NCBI RefSeq assembly: GCF_030552895.1
Contig: NZ_CP130649.1
Span: 682,001-746,000, forward strand
DNA length: 64,000 nucleotides
Direction: 5' to 3'
From: Tatumella ptyseos
GTDB lineage: Bacteria; Pseudomonadota; Gammaproteobacteria; Enterobacterales; Enterobacteriaceae
Position 1 is the stretch's first letter. Each line of letters begins with the position of its first letter. Made by a program: the position numbers and the translations under genes. Below are positions 55,660 to 64,000 of this stretch, piece by piece. The notes beneath the pieces were generated by a model. That model did not search any database and was not told where the DNA came from. It was given only the letters and a program-made list of their open reading frames with translations.

Positions 55660-57487
55660 TCAGGTTATTGCTTTTGCCCACTCCACGCAGCTATTTCGTG
55701 CCGTGGACTTACAATTTGCTCGGTTAGTGTGTGAAGGCGATAGGGCTGACTATTTCCTTGCTGCAGCCTGTGTCAGTGCGAGTGCTGGCGAGGGGCATGT
55801 GTGTCTCGATCTGGTGGCATTAACGCCTGATGTCCTGTGGACAGGACAACAGCGTGTTGCGGCTCAACAGCTTTGGCAGCTATGCCACGCCCCAGAGGAT
55901 GCCGAAACCTGGCAGCATCGATTGGCCAATTGGTCAGCGCTCACTTCGGCGGCGCAAGTGGGTCCACTTTGCTTAGTCGATCAGCAACTTTACTTACAGC
56001 GTGCTTGGCATCATGAACAACAGGTCGCGGCGTTTTTCAACGCATGTTTGGAGCAGAAGTTAAGTGACGAAACACAGGCGCGTCAGATTTTAGATCAGTT
56101 ATTTGGTGATGCGGTCAATAACGATCAAAAGGTTGCCGCCGCGGTCGCCTTGACTGCCCGCCATGCGATTATTTCTGGTGGGCCCGGGACAGGAAAAACC
56201 ACGACGGTCGCCAAACTGTTAGCGGCCTTGATTCAACTTAGTCCAGACAAGTTACGGATTCAAATGGCCGCACCGACCGGTAAAGCCGCTGCGCGATTAA
56301 CTGAGTCGCTAGGCAAAGCGTTACTCGCCTTACAGGTCGATGACACAATCCGCCAACGTTTTCCACGAGAGGCAACCACGTTACACCGCTTATTAGGGGC
56401 TCAAGCTACCACACGCCAACTGCGCTACCATGCACAAAATCCCCTGCATCTGGATATTTTAATTATCGATGAGGCTTCTATGGTCGATCTGACCATGATG
56501 GCGAACCTGATCGCGGCACTCCCTCAACAGGCACGCGTTATCTTCTTAGGGGATCGCGATCAACTTGCTTCGGTCGAGGCCGGATCGGTATTGGGGGATA
56601 TTTGTCGCAGTGCAGAATATGGTTACAGTTCGGCACGTGCAGCCCAATTAGCTCGCCTTACCGGTTGCGAGGTTGAGGGGGAAGAGCATCCCTCAGCACC
56701 ACAATTGCGAGATAACATTTGTTTGCTCAGACATAGCTACCGATTTGATGCGACATCCGGAATTGGCCAGCTTGCAAGAGCCGTGAATCAAGGACAAACC
56801 TCGAAGGCTCAAGCGCTACTTTCAGCGGAACTTCCTGATGTCCAGTGGCGTGGTCTTAGTGATGAAAGCCACTGGCGCACGATGCTAAATGAGGTCTGTG
56901 AGGGCTACCGACCATTCTTAGAATCGGTTGTTGGGAGGGAGGCGCCTCAGCAAATTATTGCAAGGTTCTCAGAATATCAATTGCTGTGCGCGCTTCGCGA
57001 GGGTGCTTTCGGGGTAAAGGGGCTCAATCAGAGTATTGAAACGGCCTTGCGTCAACGAGGACTACTCGCATCGGTCTCCTCTACGCAGCAAGATTATGTG
57101 GGTCGACCAATAATGATTACCCGTAATGATAATGGTCTGGGATTATTCAATGGGGATATCGGCATCACCTTGTTAGATGGCGAGCAGCAATTAAAGGTTT
57201 ATTTCCAATTACCCGATGGGGAATTACGGGCGGTACAGCCTTCACGATTACCCGCGCATGAAACAGCATGGGTGATGACAGTGCATAAATCTCAGGGCTC
57301 TGAATTCACCCATACCGCTTTAGTCTTGCCACGTCAGTTTAGTCCTGTACTTTCGCGTGAACTACTCTATACCGCGATTACTCGTGCGAGATCTCAATTA
57401 ACGCTTTATAGCGAGGCGACGATCCTTCATCGCACGATCCTTAACCAGACCGCGCGTCGCAGTGGGCTTACCGCCGCCTTGCGCTAA
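55646..57487 (+). CDS. recD: Exodeoxyribonuclease V subunit RecD
   Basis: 613 residues (608 in E. coli). Fast 5'-3' helicase of the SF1B class. Walker A is SGGPGTGKTTTVAKL. Further motifs are APTGKAAARL, IIDEASMVDLTMM, FLGDRDQLASVEAGSVLGDI and VMTVHKSQGSEFTH with TRARSQLTLYS. The start ATG at 55646 has GAGG eight bases upstream and gives the normal N-terminus. It is the last gene of recCBD, with only 2 bases separating its stop from that of argA on the other strand. Confidence 0.97.
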   Translation: MNLIDQVIAFAHSTQLFRAVDLQFARLVCEGDRADYFLAAACVSASAGEGHVCLDLVALTPDVLWTGQQRVAAQQLWQLCHAPEDAETWQHRLANWSALTSAAQVGPLCLVDQQLYLQRAWHHEQQVAAFFNACLEQKLSDETQARQILDQLFGDAVNNDQKVAAAVALTARHAIISGGPGTGKTTTVAKLLAALIQLSPDKLRIQMAAPTGKAAARLTESLGKALLALQVDDTIRQRFPREATTLHRLLGAQATTRQLRYHAQNPLHLDILIIDEASMVDLTMMANLIAALPQQARVIFLGDRDQLASVEAGSVLGDICRSAEYGYSSARAAQLARLTGCEVEGEEHPSAPQLRDNICLLRHSYRFDATSGIGQLARAVNQGQTSKAQALLSAELPDVQWRGLSDESHWRTMLNEVCEGYRPFLESVVGREAPQQIIARFSEYQLLCALREGAFGVKGLNQSIETALRQRGLLASVSSTQQDYVGRPIMITRNDNGLGLFNGDIGITLLDGEQQLKVYFQLPDGELRAVQPSRLPAHETAWVMTVHKSQGSEFTHTALVLPRQFSPVLSRELLYTAITRARSQLTLYSEATILHRTILNQTARRSGLTAALR

Positions 57488-57489
57488 GA

Positions 57490-58821
57490 TTATTGATGTA
57501 AGTCTAGCATCAATATTTTAGAACGACGTTGATAATTATAGAGTTTCTGCTTGCTCTCAGGCAGAAACTCTATATCGACGGGTTGGAAGCCACGTTCTTG
57601 AAACCAGTGAATACTCCGCGTCGTGAGAACAAAAAGCTTCTCTAAGCCTGACTGTCTTGCTTGTTGGCTAACTTGCTGGAGTAAGACATCACCCCGCGAA
57701 GAGCTACGGTAATCAGGGTGTACTGCGACGCAGGCCATCTCGCCTATTTTCTCCTGCTCAAAAGGATAGAGTGCGGCGCAGGCGATCGTTAATTGGTCGC
57801 GTACGACTACCGTAAATTTATCAATTTCCATTTCCAGCTGTTCACGAGAACGCCTGACTAAAATACCTTGCTGTTCAAGAGGGCGTATGAGTTCCAAAAT
57901 ACCACCGATATCATCTATCGTCGCTTTACGAACTTGTTCAGCCGATGCCATAACGACTTGAGTGCCGATCCCTTCGCGAGAAAACAGCTCTTGTAGTAAC
58001 GCACCATCCTCTAGATAACTAATTAAATGGCTGCCCGGTACGCCACTTCTGCAGGCTTGCATTGCACCCCGTAAAAAACGCACGGTACCGGAGAGATAAT
58101 CGCCGGTAGATTCATATTGTTCGATCCGTTGTTGAGCTTGATCAGGGAACATCTCAGAGATAATTTTACCTTCTTCATCAGGAACACCTTGCTCTGAGCA
58201 AAAACCTATCATCTTCGCGGCATTCAGTTTGATGGCAACTTGTGTCGCAATCTCTTCAGAAGTTAGATTAAAACTCTCACCCGTTACCGACACGGCTACT
58301 GGGCCAATCAGAACAATGGCGCCCGTGTCTAATTGCTGATTGATGGCTTGATAATCGATACGGCGGATACGACCAGAATGACAATAATCCACGCCATCAT
58401 CGACTCCTAAGGGTTGAGCAATAATAAAGTTACCACTGACAACATTAATATGTGCGTTTTGCAGGGGGGTATTACCTAAGCTCATTGAGAGCCGCGCGGT
58501 GATATCTAATTGCAATCTACCTGCCGCTTGTTTGACTAATTCCAAGGATTGCGCATCGGTAACTCGAGTATATTTATGATAAGTTGGCTCAATATTATGC
58601 TCGAGTAAATTGGCATCAATTTGTGGACGCGCACCATAGACCACGACGAGACGAATACCTAAACTGTGTAAAAGACCGATGTCGCTGACGATACTAAGGA
58701 AATTTTCGTGGCAGATCGCCTCTCCCCCAAGCATGATGACAAATGTCTTGTTGCGATGCGTATTGATATAAGGGGCGGTATGACGGAAACCTCTAACCAG
58801 TTCAGTGCTACGTTCTGTCAC
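57490..58821 (-). CDS. argA: N-acetylglutamate synthase ArgA
   Basis: 443 residues from a GTG at 58821, exactly the E. coli length, with GGAG five bases upstream. The ATG 22 codons further up gives an extra tail and would lie within the operators, so it is rejected. First step of arginine synthesis (glutamate plus acetyl-CoA). An N-terminal amino-acid-kinase-like domain ([15 protein letters not shown]) binds arginine for feedback inhibition; the C-terminal GNAT domain has [23 protein letters not shown]. Two ArgR boxes lie just upstream. Confidence 0.97.
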   Translation of the reverse strand: MTERSTELVRGFRHTAPYINTHRNKTFVIMLGGEAICHENFLSIVSDIGLLHSLGIRLVVVYGARPQIDANLLEHNIEPTYHKYTRVTDAQSLELVKQAAGRLQLDITARLSMSLGNTPLQNAHINVVSGNFIIAQPLGVDDGVDYCHSGRIRRIDYQAINQQLDTGAIVLIGPVAVSVTGESFNLTSEEIATQVAIKLNAAKMIGFCSEQGVPDEEGKIISEMFPDQAQQRIEQYESTGDYLSGTVRFLRGAMQACRSGVPGSHLISYLEDGALLQELFSREGIGTQVVMASAEQVRKATIDDIGGILELIRPLEQQGILVRRSREQLEMEIDKFTVVVRDQLTIACAALYPFEQEKIGEMACVAVHPDYRSSSRGDVLLQQVSQQARQSGLEKLFVLTTRSIHWFQERGFQPVDIEFLPESKQKLYNYQRRSKILMLDLHQ

Positions 58822-58831
58822 GGGAACTCCA

Positions 58832-58870
58832 AGTGAATTTTTATTCGTTATAATTGTATTTTTATTCTTA
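58832..58870 (-). promoter_or_regulatory. Tandem ArgR operator (two ARG boxes) of argA
   Basis: Box 1 at 58832-58849 (AGTGAATTTTTATTCGTT) and box 2 at 58853-58870 (ATTGTATTTTTATTCTTA) fit the 18-base ARG consensus (wnTGAATwwwwATTCAnw) and are separated by exactly 3 bases, the known spacing for hexameric ArgR. Box 1 begins 11 bases before the GTG start. Confidence 0.88.
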
Positions 58871-58931
58871 ATAAGAATAAATTGCAAGTATAGTTTTTGC
58901 TATTTGCGAACTTATCTTTAGGGAAAAGGAT

Positions 58932-60146
58932 ATGTTGTTCCAAAAAGGATCGGCCAGTTATCCATACTGGCTTCTAAGCGTAGCTATGCTTATTTACCTT
59001 GTGATGATGTCACCGGTGCAGGCTGCAGAAGGGCTGGAATTTAGTTCCACTCGAGTGTGGCCTTCTACGCTCTATACGCGGCTTACTTTCGAGTCGGTCA
59101 CTCTGCCTCGCTATCGTTCATTTATGTTAGCGTCGCCACAGCGGTTGGTTATCGATATTGAAGACTTCAAATTAAGCCCGATATTGCATAACTTAACCCA
59201 GCAGGTTAAAGGAACTGACCCCTTTATTAAACGAATTCGTATCGCAAAATTTGATGCGAAAACGTTGCGGGTCGTGGTGGATCTCAAGCAAGCGGTCAGA
59301 GCAGATATTTTCACATTAAAGCCGGTGGCGAATTTTCAACATCGACTTGTCGTGGATCTCTATCCTAAATTGAATAGTGACCAAGATCCGCTAAGTCTAT
59401 TTCTTGCCAATACTCCCGCAGTACATACGCCATTCAAACCTCTGGTTACAGCGAAAACGTCGAAGCCGTTTATTGTAATGATCGATCCTGGGCATGGTGG
59501 CGAGGATCCTGGGGCGCATGGTTTACATAAAACGCTTGAAAAGAATGTGGTGTTACAGATTGCCCAGCGGTTGAAAACGCTGGTGGATCAACAGCCCGAT
59601 ATGGCCGCAGAGATGACACGCAGTGACGACCATTTTGTTCCGCTCGCCATGAGGGTCGCAAAAGCGCAACAGCAAAAGGCGACCATTTTTGTGTCCATTC
59701 ATGCTGACGCGGTAGCTAATCGGCAGGCACGGGGCGCATCGGTCTTTACGCTATCAACGCGAGGCGCTACTTCAGCCGCAGCTCGATTCCTGGCTAACTC
59801 TCAAAACCAATCTGATTTAATCGGTGGTGTTAGTCGTAGTGGCGATAATTATCTGGACAGTACGCTTCTGGAACTGATGCAACATCAAACCTTACATGAC
59901 AGCGCGATATTGGGGAGTGCGGTGCTCAAGCAGTTACACAAGATAAACCCTTTACATAAGTCACGCGTCGAACGGGCGGGATTTGCAGTACTAAAAGCGC
60001 CTAATATCCCGTCCATCTTGGTCGAGACCGCCTTCATTAGCCATCCTGAAGAAGAGCGGAAATTACGTACTGCACGCTATCAGCAGCAAGTTGCTGAGGC
60101 AATTTTGGCAGGGATTCAGCGCTATAAGTCGACACATCATGAGTAA
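58932..60146 (+). CDS. amiC: N-acetylmuramoyl-L-alanine amidase AmiC
   Basis: 404 residues (417 in E. coli). Periplasmic zinc amidase that splits septal peptidoglycan. Order: signal sequence, AMIN targeting domain (about 35-150), linker, Amidase_3 domain with zinc ligands H188 (DPGHGGEDPGA), E203 (TLEKNV), H257 (SIHADA) and catalytic E365 (VETAFISHP). E. coli AmiC is exported by Tat; here the N-terminus (MLFQKGSASYPYWLLSVAML...SPVQA) has no twin arginine and reads as a Sec signal. The position beside argA is conserved. Activation by EnvC/NlpD-type proteins is expected from the family. Confidence 0.94.
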   Translation: MLFQKGSASYPYWLLSVAMLIYLVMMSPVQAAEGLEFSSTRVWPSTLYTRLTFESVTLPRYRSFMLASPQRLVIDIEDFKLSPILHNLTQQVKGTDPFIKRIRIAKFDAKTLRVVVDLKQAVRADIFTLKPVANFQHRLVVDLYPKLNSDQDPLSLFLANTPAVHTPFKPLVTAKTSKPFIVMIDPGHGGEDPGAHGLHKTLEKNVVLQIAQRLKTLVDQQPDMAAEMTRSDDHFVPLAMRVAKAQQQKATIFVSIHADAVANRQARGASVFTLSTRGATSAAARFLANSQNQSDLIGGVSRSGDNYLDSTLLELMQHQTLHDSAILGSAVLKQLHKINPLHKSRVERAGFAVLKAPNIPSILVETAFISHPEEERKLRTARYQQQVAEAILAGIQRYKSTHHE

Positions 60147-60157
60147 TAAAAAATAAA

Positions 60158-60183
60158 CCCGCCTAGAGTTTTTACTAGGCGGG
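60158..60183 (-). terminator. Terminator of the PotE-like gene, possibly bidirectional
   Basis: Stem CCCGCCTAG / CTAGGCGGG around an A/T loop. On the minus strand it is followed by a T-rich tail (TTTATTTTTTATT), 17 bases after the potE-like stop. On the plus side it is 11 bases after amiC but lacks T's. Confidence 0.8.
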
Positions 60184-60200
60184 GAGAGGAAAGTCGGGGC

Positions 60201-61523
60201 TTAGCGTTGAGACAGTTGGTGCTCTTTTTCACGTCCTGCAATGAAGCCGTAAAAGATATAGCCAATCATGGTGATAATCGTCCCGCCGAATACAGCTTCT
60301 ACACCGCATGAATAGACGCCATAAATGCTGTAAAGCACGGCTGCGGTACTGACGATTGAGGCAATGCGGTATTCCGATGCGCTCACTTGGCTTTTTTGCA
60401 ACATAACTTGCAGGCCTGTCATGGAGAGCACATAAGGAACCATATTGATAAAGACTGCTAAGTTAAGCAGCATGTTGAACTGTTTGAGTAAGTTAGGTGA
60501 GATGGTCATTGAAGCCAGTAGTAGTTCCAACACTAACATAATGAGCATTCCTGCAATAGGGGCATCGTCCTTACTCAGCTTACTGAAAATAGCAGGAAAT
60601 AAATGGTCGTCGGCAGCCGATTTAGAGACTTGCGCATTGGTAAATTGCCAGCCTAACAGTGAACCAATACACGCAATAACGGCTAGACCTGTCACGATCA
60701 TACCGATGGTGGGGTTGAACATTTTCGCAAAGACCAGCCCAAAAGGTGCATTACTTGCGGCGAGCTCGGCATTCGGGATGATCCCTTGTATCACGGTCGT
60801 GGAAGCAATGTAGACGATAGCGGCAAACCCCGTTCCGAACAGACATGCCAGCGGCACATTACGTTCTGGGTTTTCCACGGCATCAGAGTTAGCCCCAGCC
60901 GATTCCACCCCTAAGAAAGCCCACAAGGTTAGGGAGATACCAGATGAGATTGCGCCACCGGTTGTTAAACCATGTGGATTCCAAGCAGAGCTGAAGATAG
61001 CGGGATCAAACCAGAACCACCCTATGATCGATAAGCCTGCTACCGGAATAATAATTCCCCACACCGTAATGTTAGAAATACGCCCAGTGATCTTAGGACC
61101 TTTGAAATTGGCCGCCATCGTTACGACCAAAATGGCCACGACGGTAATGAAGGTATGCACCGGTGTTTCTTTGATCCATGGGGCAAATGGCGCCATGTAG
61201 CCTGTTGCCGACACAGCGATCGCCACACAGCTAATGACTAAACAGATGTAGTAGGTATAAGACGCAATAAAAAAGGCTGATTTCCCATGTGCTTCGGAAG
61301 CATACGCTGACATGCCGCCTGACCGCTTACATAAGGCTCCACAGCGAGCAAAAGTATAAGCGATACACATTGCCCCCACTACGGTGACCATCCAAGATAA
61401 GACCGAAATCGCCCCGGTTTCTGCTAAACTCGCGGGTAGCATAATAATGCCTGAGCCCATCATATTAACAGCAACCAACACAGTTAGGTCTATTACCCCC
61501 ATTTTCTTTGATTTAGTCGTCAT
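60201..61523 (-). CDS. potE: PotE-like amino acid/polyamine antiporter (APC family)
   Basis: 440 residues, twelve membrane helices. The helix-1 substrate motif is MGSGI in VNMMGSGIIMLPASLAE. SSGISLTLWAFLGVESAGAN, NPERNVPLA and GSLLGWQFTNAQV match E. coli PotE (putrescine/ornithine exchange) much better than AdiC or CadB. It is divergent from an AdiA-type arginine decarboxylase across 438 bases. The pair may therefore exchange arginine for agmatine, or the carrier may serve other amines; the sequence supports the PotE family and the context suggests acid resistance. Its terminator overlaps the amiC end. Confidence 0.82.
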   Translation of the reverse strand: MTTKSKKMGVIDLTVLVAVNMMGSGIIMLPASLAETGAISVLSWMVTVVGAMCIAYTFARCGALCKRSGGMSAYASEAHGKSAFFIASYTYYICLVISCVAIAVSATGYMAPFAPWIKETPVHTFITVVAILVVTMAANFKGPKITGRISNITVWGIIIPVAGLSIIGWFWFDPAIFSSAWNPHGLTTGGAISSGISLTLWAFLGVESAGANSDAVENPERNVPLACLFGTGFAAIVYIASTTVIQGIIPNAELAASNAPFGLVFAKMFNPTIGMIVTGLAVIACIGSLLGWQFTNAQVSKSAADDHLFPAIFSKLSKDDAPIAGMLIMLVLELLLASMTISPNLLKQFNMLLNLAVFINMVPYVLSMTGLQVMLQKSQVSASEYRIASIVSTAAVLYSIYGVYSCGVEAVFGGTIITMIGYIFYGFIAGREKEHQLSQR

Positions 61524-61961
61524 AAACTTTCTCCTAGTATTGAAAGAGTGCCCTTTTATTTTGAAATTTATATTCTTAATAATGCCTATAAATATTCATT
61601 AGTTATTTATTAAAAGGGTTTTTATATTTTTAAATTACGACTTAACCCTAGGTTTTGTAATTGATTAATATCAATTTAACTAGTGCTAAAATTATTTTTA
61701 GATAGTTATTCACAAAGCTTTTTATTGATTAAATTGTTGTTTTAAATTGATTTTTATCTATTTGTCGGATGGCTTTTATATATTAAAAGTCACGATTATT
61801 TAATAAATATCTAAAAATAAATTTTCGATAAAAAATAGGCTGGAATTTATTTTAAATTGGCGTTAGGTTTTTATTATCTTCCTTATTTAATTCCTTATCA
61901 AAACTGTTCGTGATGAGTGAATAAATGGAGTTAATAATTTTAAAATAATAAAGAGGTCTAT
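61524..61961. other. Divergent promoter region potE-like / adiA
   Basis: 438 very AT-rich bases without genes (long A/T runs such as TTTTTATATTTTTAAATTACG), a probable H-NS target by composition. It should hold both promoters. The ribosome site AAGAGG is seen 6 bases before adiA. Confidence 0.5.
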
Positions 61962-64000
61962 ATGTGTGACAAAAATTATTTAGTCGCCCTACACCAGGCG
62001 AGAATACAGCAAAGCAGTCTGACTCCTCTTGATGAGACGATTAATACCATCAGTCACTTACTGCGCAGTAAAGGTGAGCATGTTAAATTTACTCATCACT
62101 ACCAAGAGGCGACGACTTACGTCAGTTCAATGGCGCCTATTGACTGCTTTATGATTGAGTGGGTTCCTTCACAAAAAGAGGCCATTTATCATCTTCTTAA
62201 GCAGTTGAGAATCCGGCATGAAAAGGTACCGGCGTTTTTGTTGGTTAATACCCACGATGAAGGAAAATCCATCCCTGCTGAAGTGATGAGTAATATTGTT
62301 GAGACCTTTTTAGTCCTTGATGATACGACTGATTTTATCGTTGGCCGATTACAGGCAGCGGTCGCCCGTTACGAAAAAATCATTATGCCGCCATTGATGT
62401 CTGCCATGATGAAGTACGCTAAAGAGAAAGAATATTCATGGTCGGCACCGGGCCACCAAGGGGGGATTGGTTTTTGTAAGACGCCTGTTGGTCGTAAGTT
62501 CTTCGACTTTTACGGTGAAAATATTTTTCGTACCGATATGGGGATTGAGCGAGCTTGCCTCGGGTCGATGCTTGACCATACTGGAGCCTTTGGTGACAGT
62601 GAAAAATATATTGCAGAGGTATTCGGGGCGCATCGTTCCTACTCCCTAGTGGTGGGGACATCAGGCGCAAACCGTACAATAATGCAGGCCTGCTGTACCG
62701 ATAACGATATTGCTATTTGTGATCGTAATAGCCATAAATCTATCGAACAGGGCTTGATGTTAACCGGCGTTGCTCCGGTTTATATGACGCCAACCCGCAA
62801 TGCTTACGGGATTATCGGGCCTATTCCCAAAGCGCAAATGACGCAGAAAGCGATTCAACAACGTATTGCTGATAACCCCTTTGCTAGCAAGGCAGTCAAT
62901 AGCCGTCCGGTTTACAGCGTCGTGACCAACTGTACTTATGATGGGCTTATTTATAATGGCGATGCCATTCAGCAACTACTGGGTGAAAGCTGTGATCGTA
63001 TTCATTACGATGAAGCCTGGTTCGGTTACTCGCGTTTCAACCCGATTTATCAGCACTTCCACGCAATGCGTGGCGATAAAGCGATGCATGGCGCAGATCA
63101 ACCTACGCTGTTTGCTACCCATTCGACGCATAAATTATTGAATGCGTTATCACAAGCTTCTTACATTCATATGCGCGAAGGTCGTGGGTCAATTAAACCT
63201 GTACAGTTTAGTCAAGCCTATATGATGCATGCCACGACTTCGCCTCTTTACTCTATCGCTGCCTCCAACGATGTGGCGGCCGCAATGATGGAAGGTAATC
63301 AGGGGATTAATCTGACCACAGAAGTGATTGAAGAGGCGGTTGAGTTCCGACAAGCGGTAGCTCGTGCGCATCAGCAAGCCAACGCCGAGAACAGCTGGTT
63401 TTTCAAACCTTGGAATCCTGAGGTAGTCACCGATCCCCGTACCCAGCAAAGCTATGACTTCGCTGAGGCACCACGCGACTTATTAGTGAAAGAGCAAAGC
63501 TGTTGGATGCTGAATCCTTCTGATCGCTGGCACGGTTTTGAAGGATTGGACGAGAACTGGGTCATGTTAGATCCCGTTAAAGTTAGTCTATTAACGCCTG
63601 GTTTGAATGATGATGGGTCATTACAGGAAGAAGGGGTGCCAGCAGCGTTAGTAACAGCTTACCTTTCAAGCCTTGGTATCGTTCCGACACGTACGACTGA
63701 CTTCCAAGTGATGTTCTTGTTCTCAATGGGGGTGACTAAAGGGAAATGGGTAACCCTAATGAATAGCTTATTATCCTTTAAAAAACATTATGATGCCGAT
63801 GCGCCACTCAGCGAAGTCTTACCGGGACTGGTTGAGACGGACCCTGTTCTGTATGGAACGATGACGATGCAACAGCTGGGTCGTCGTATGATTGCCTTCC
63901 TGAAAAAACATAACCCAAGCGATCAATTGAATAAAGCCTATTCAAGTCTTCCACAAATGGATAGGTTACCGCGCGATGCTTACACGCAACTGGTGAAAGA
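61962..64000 (+). CDS. adiA: Acid-inducible-type arginine decarboxylase, C-terminus beyond window edge
   Basis: 679 codons are visible of about 756. PLP enzyme of fold type I that converts arginine to agmatine, consuming a proton. An N-terminal wing (response-regulator-like) domain precedes EYSWSAPGHQGGIGF, FRTDMGIERACLGS, GTSGANRTIMQAC, HYDEAWFGYSRFNPIY and the PLP lysine in THSTHKLLNALSQAS. The segments WFFKPWNPEVVTDP, NWVMLDPVKVSLLTPG and IVPTRTTDFQVMFLFSMGVTKGKW follow AdiA rather than CadA/LdcC or SpeF. Divergent from a PotE-like antiporter. In E. coli adiA pairs with adiY-adiC, not potE. Confidence 0.92.
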   Translation, partial: MCDKNYLVALHQARIQQSSLTPLDETINTISHLLRSKGEHVKFTHHYQEATTYVSSMAPIDCFMIEWVPSQKEAIYHLLKQLRIRHEKVPAFLLVNTHDEGKSIPAEVMSNIVETFLVLDDTTDFIVGRLQAAVARYEKIIMPPLMSAMMKYAKEKEYSWSAPGHQGGIGFCKTPVGRKFFDFYGENIFRTDMGIERACLGSMLDHTGAFGDSEKYIAEVFGAHRSYSLVVGTSGANRTIMQACCTDNDIAICDRNSHKSIEQGLMLTGVAPVYMTPTRNAYGIIGPIPKAQMTQKAIQQRIADNPFASKAVNSRPVYSVVTNCTYDGLIYNGDAIQQLLGESCDRIHYDEAWFGYSRFNPIYQHFHAMRGDKAMHGADQPTLFATHSTHKLLNALSQASYIHMREGRGSIKPVQFSQAYMMHATTSPLYSIAASNDVAAAMMEGNQGINLTTEVIEEAVEFRQAVARAHQQANAENSWFFKPWNPEVVTDPRTQQSYDFAEAPRDLLVKEQSCWMLNPSDRWHGFEGLDENWVMLDPVKVSLLTPGLNDDGSLQEEGVPAALVTAYLSSLGIVPTRTTDFQVMFLFSMGVTKGKWVTLMNSLLSFKKHYDADAPLSEVLPGLVETDPVLYGTMTMQQLGRRMIAFLKKHNPSDQLNKAYSSLPQMDRLPRDAYTQLVK

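Noticed and set aside
58822..58887. Earlier ATG start for argA
   Set aside because: It adds 22 AT-encoded residues translated from the ArgR boxes; the GTG at 58821 gives exactly 443 residues with a good GGAG site.
60201..61523. Reading the antiporter as CadB or AdiC
   Set aside because: The helix-1 region, the LTLWAFLGVESA region and NPERNVP segment agree better with PotE; the neighbouring gene is AdiA-like, so the pathway is left open.
1..64000. CRISPR arrays, tRNA or rRNA genes, complete insertion sequences, prophage
   Set aside because: No regularly spaced direct repeats, cloverleaf sequences, transposase genes or phage structural genes were recognised.

Overview
The window is a chromosomal segment of a Gram-negative enteric gammaproteobacterium (Enterobacterales). 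Most proteins can be recognised as close relatives of Escherichia coli K-12 proteins, and the order lysR/lysA-galR-omr sRNA-aas-lplT-tas-ygdR-mutH-rppH-ptsP-lgt-thyA-ppdAB-ygdB-ppdC-recC-recB-recD-argA-amiC follows the E. coli 61-64 minute region. A DTG-type rhodopsin, the mdtABC position and the missing ptrA point away from Escherichia and towards a plant- or flower-associated lineage such as the Erwiniaceae. That genus-level guess is inference.

Layout. (1) 1-4.4 kb: an edge-truncated periplasmic protein, ugd, and small accessory genes: a disrupted ORF, a lipoprotein, a MazE-tail-like fragment and a solitary HigA-type antitoxin. (2) 4.4-18.4 kb: a contact-dependent growth inhibition locus, cdiB-cdiA-cdiI, followed by three complete orphan toxin/immunity cassettes and two cassette remnants. 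Each begins at a VENN/VDNN motif, and two carry copies of the cdiA pre-toxin DNA. (3) 18.7-22.8 kb: the Zur-type rpmE2-rpmJ2 pair, lysR/lysA, galR and an OmrA/OmrB-type sRNA. (4) 23-33.8 kb: an extra FtsI-like transpeptidase and an mdtABC-outer-membrane-factor efflux operon. (5) 33.9-44.8 kb: phospholipid repair (aas-lplT), tas, ygdR, mutH, a DnaA-box-rich gap, rppH-ptsP and lgt-thyA. (6) 45.1-46.7 kb: a translationally coupled pair, a microbial rhodopsin with D-T-G motif plus a Blh retinal-forming dioxygenase, between thyA and ppdA. (7) 46.9-60.1 kb: prepilin-like genes, recCBD without ptrA, argA with two ArgR boxes, and amiC. (8) 60.2 kb to the end: a PotE-like antiporter divergent from an arginine decarboxylase (adiA) cut by the window edge.

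The two most notable systems are the rhodopsin/blh operon, which has the residues of a light-driven proton pump using a helix-B histidine in place of the usual helix-C carboxylate donor, and the CDI cassette array, which has the architecture expected for toxin-tip switching by homologous recombination.
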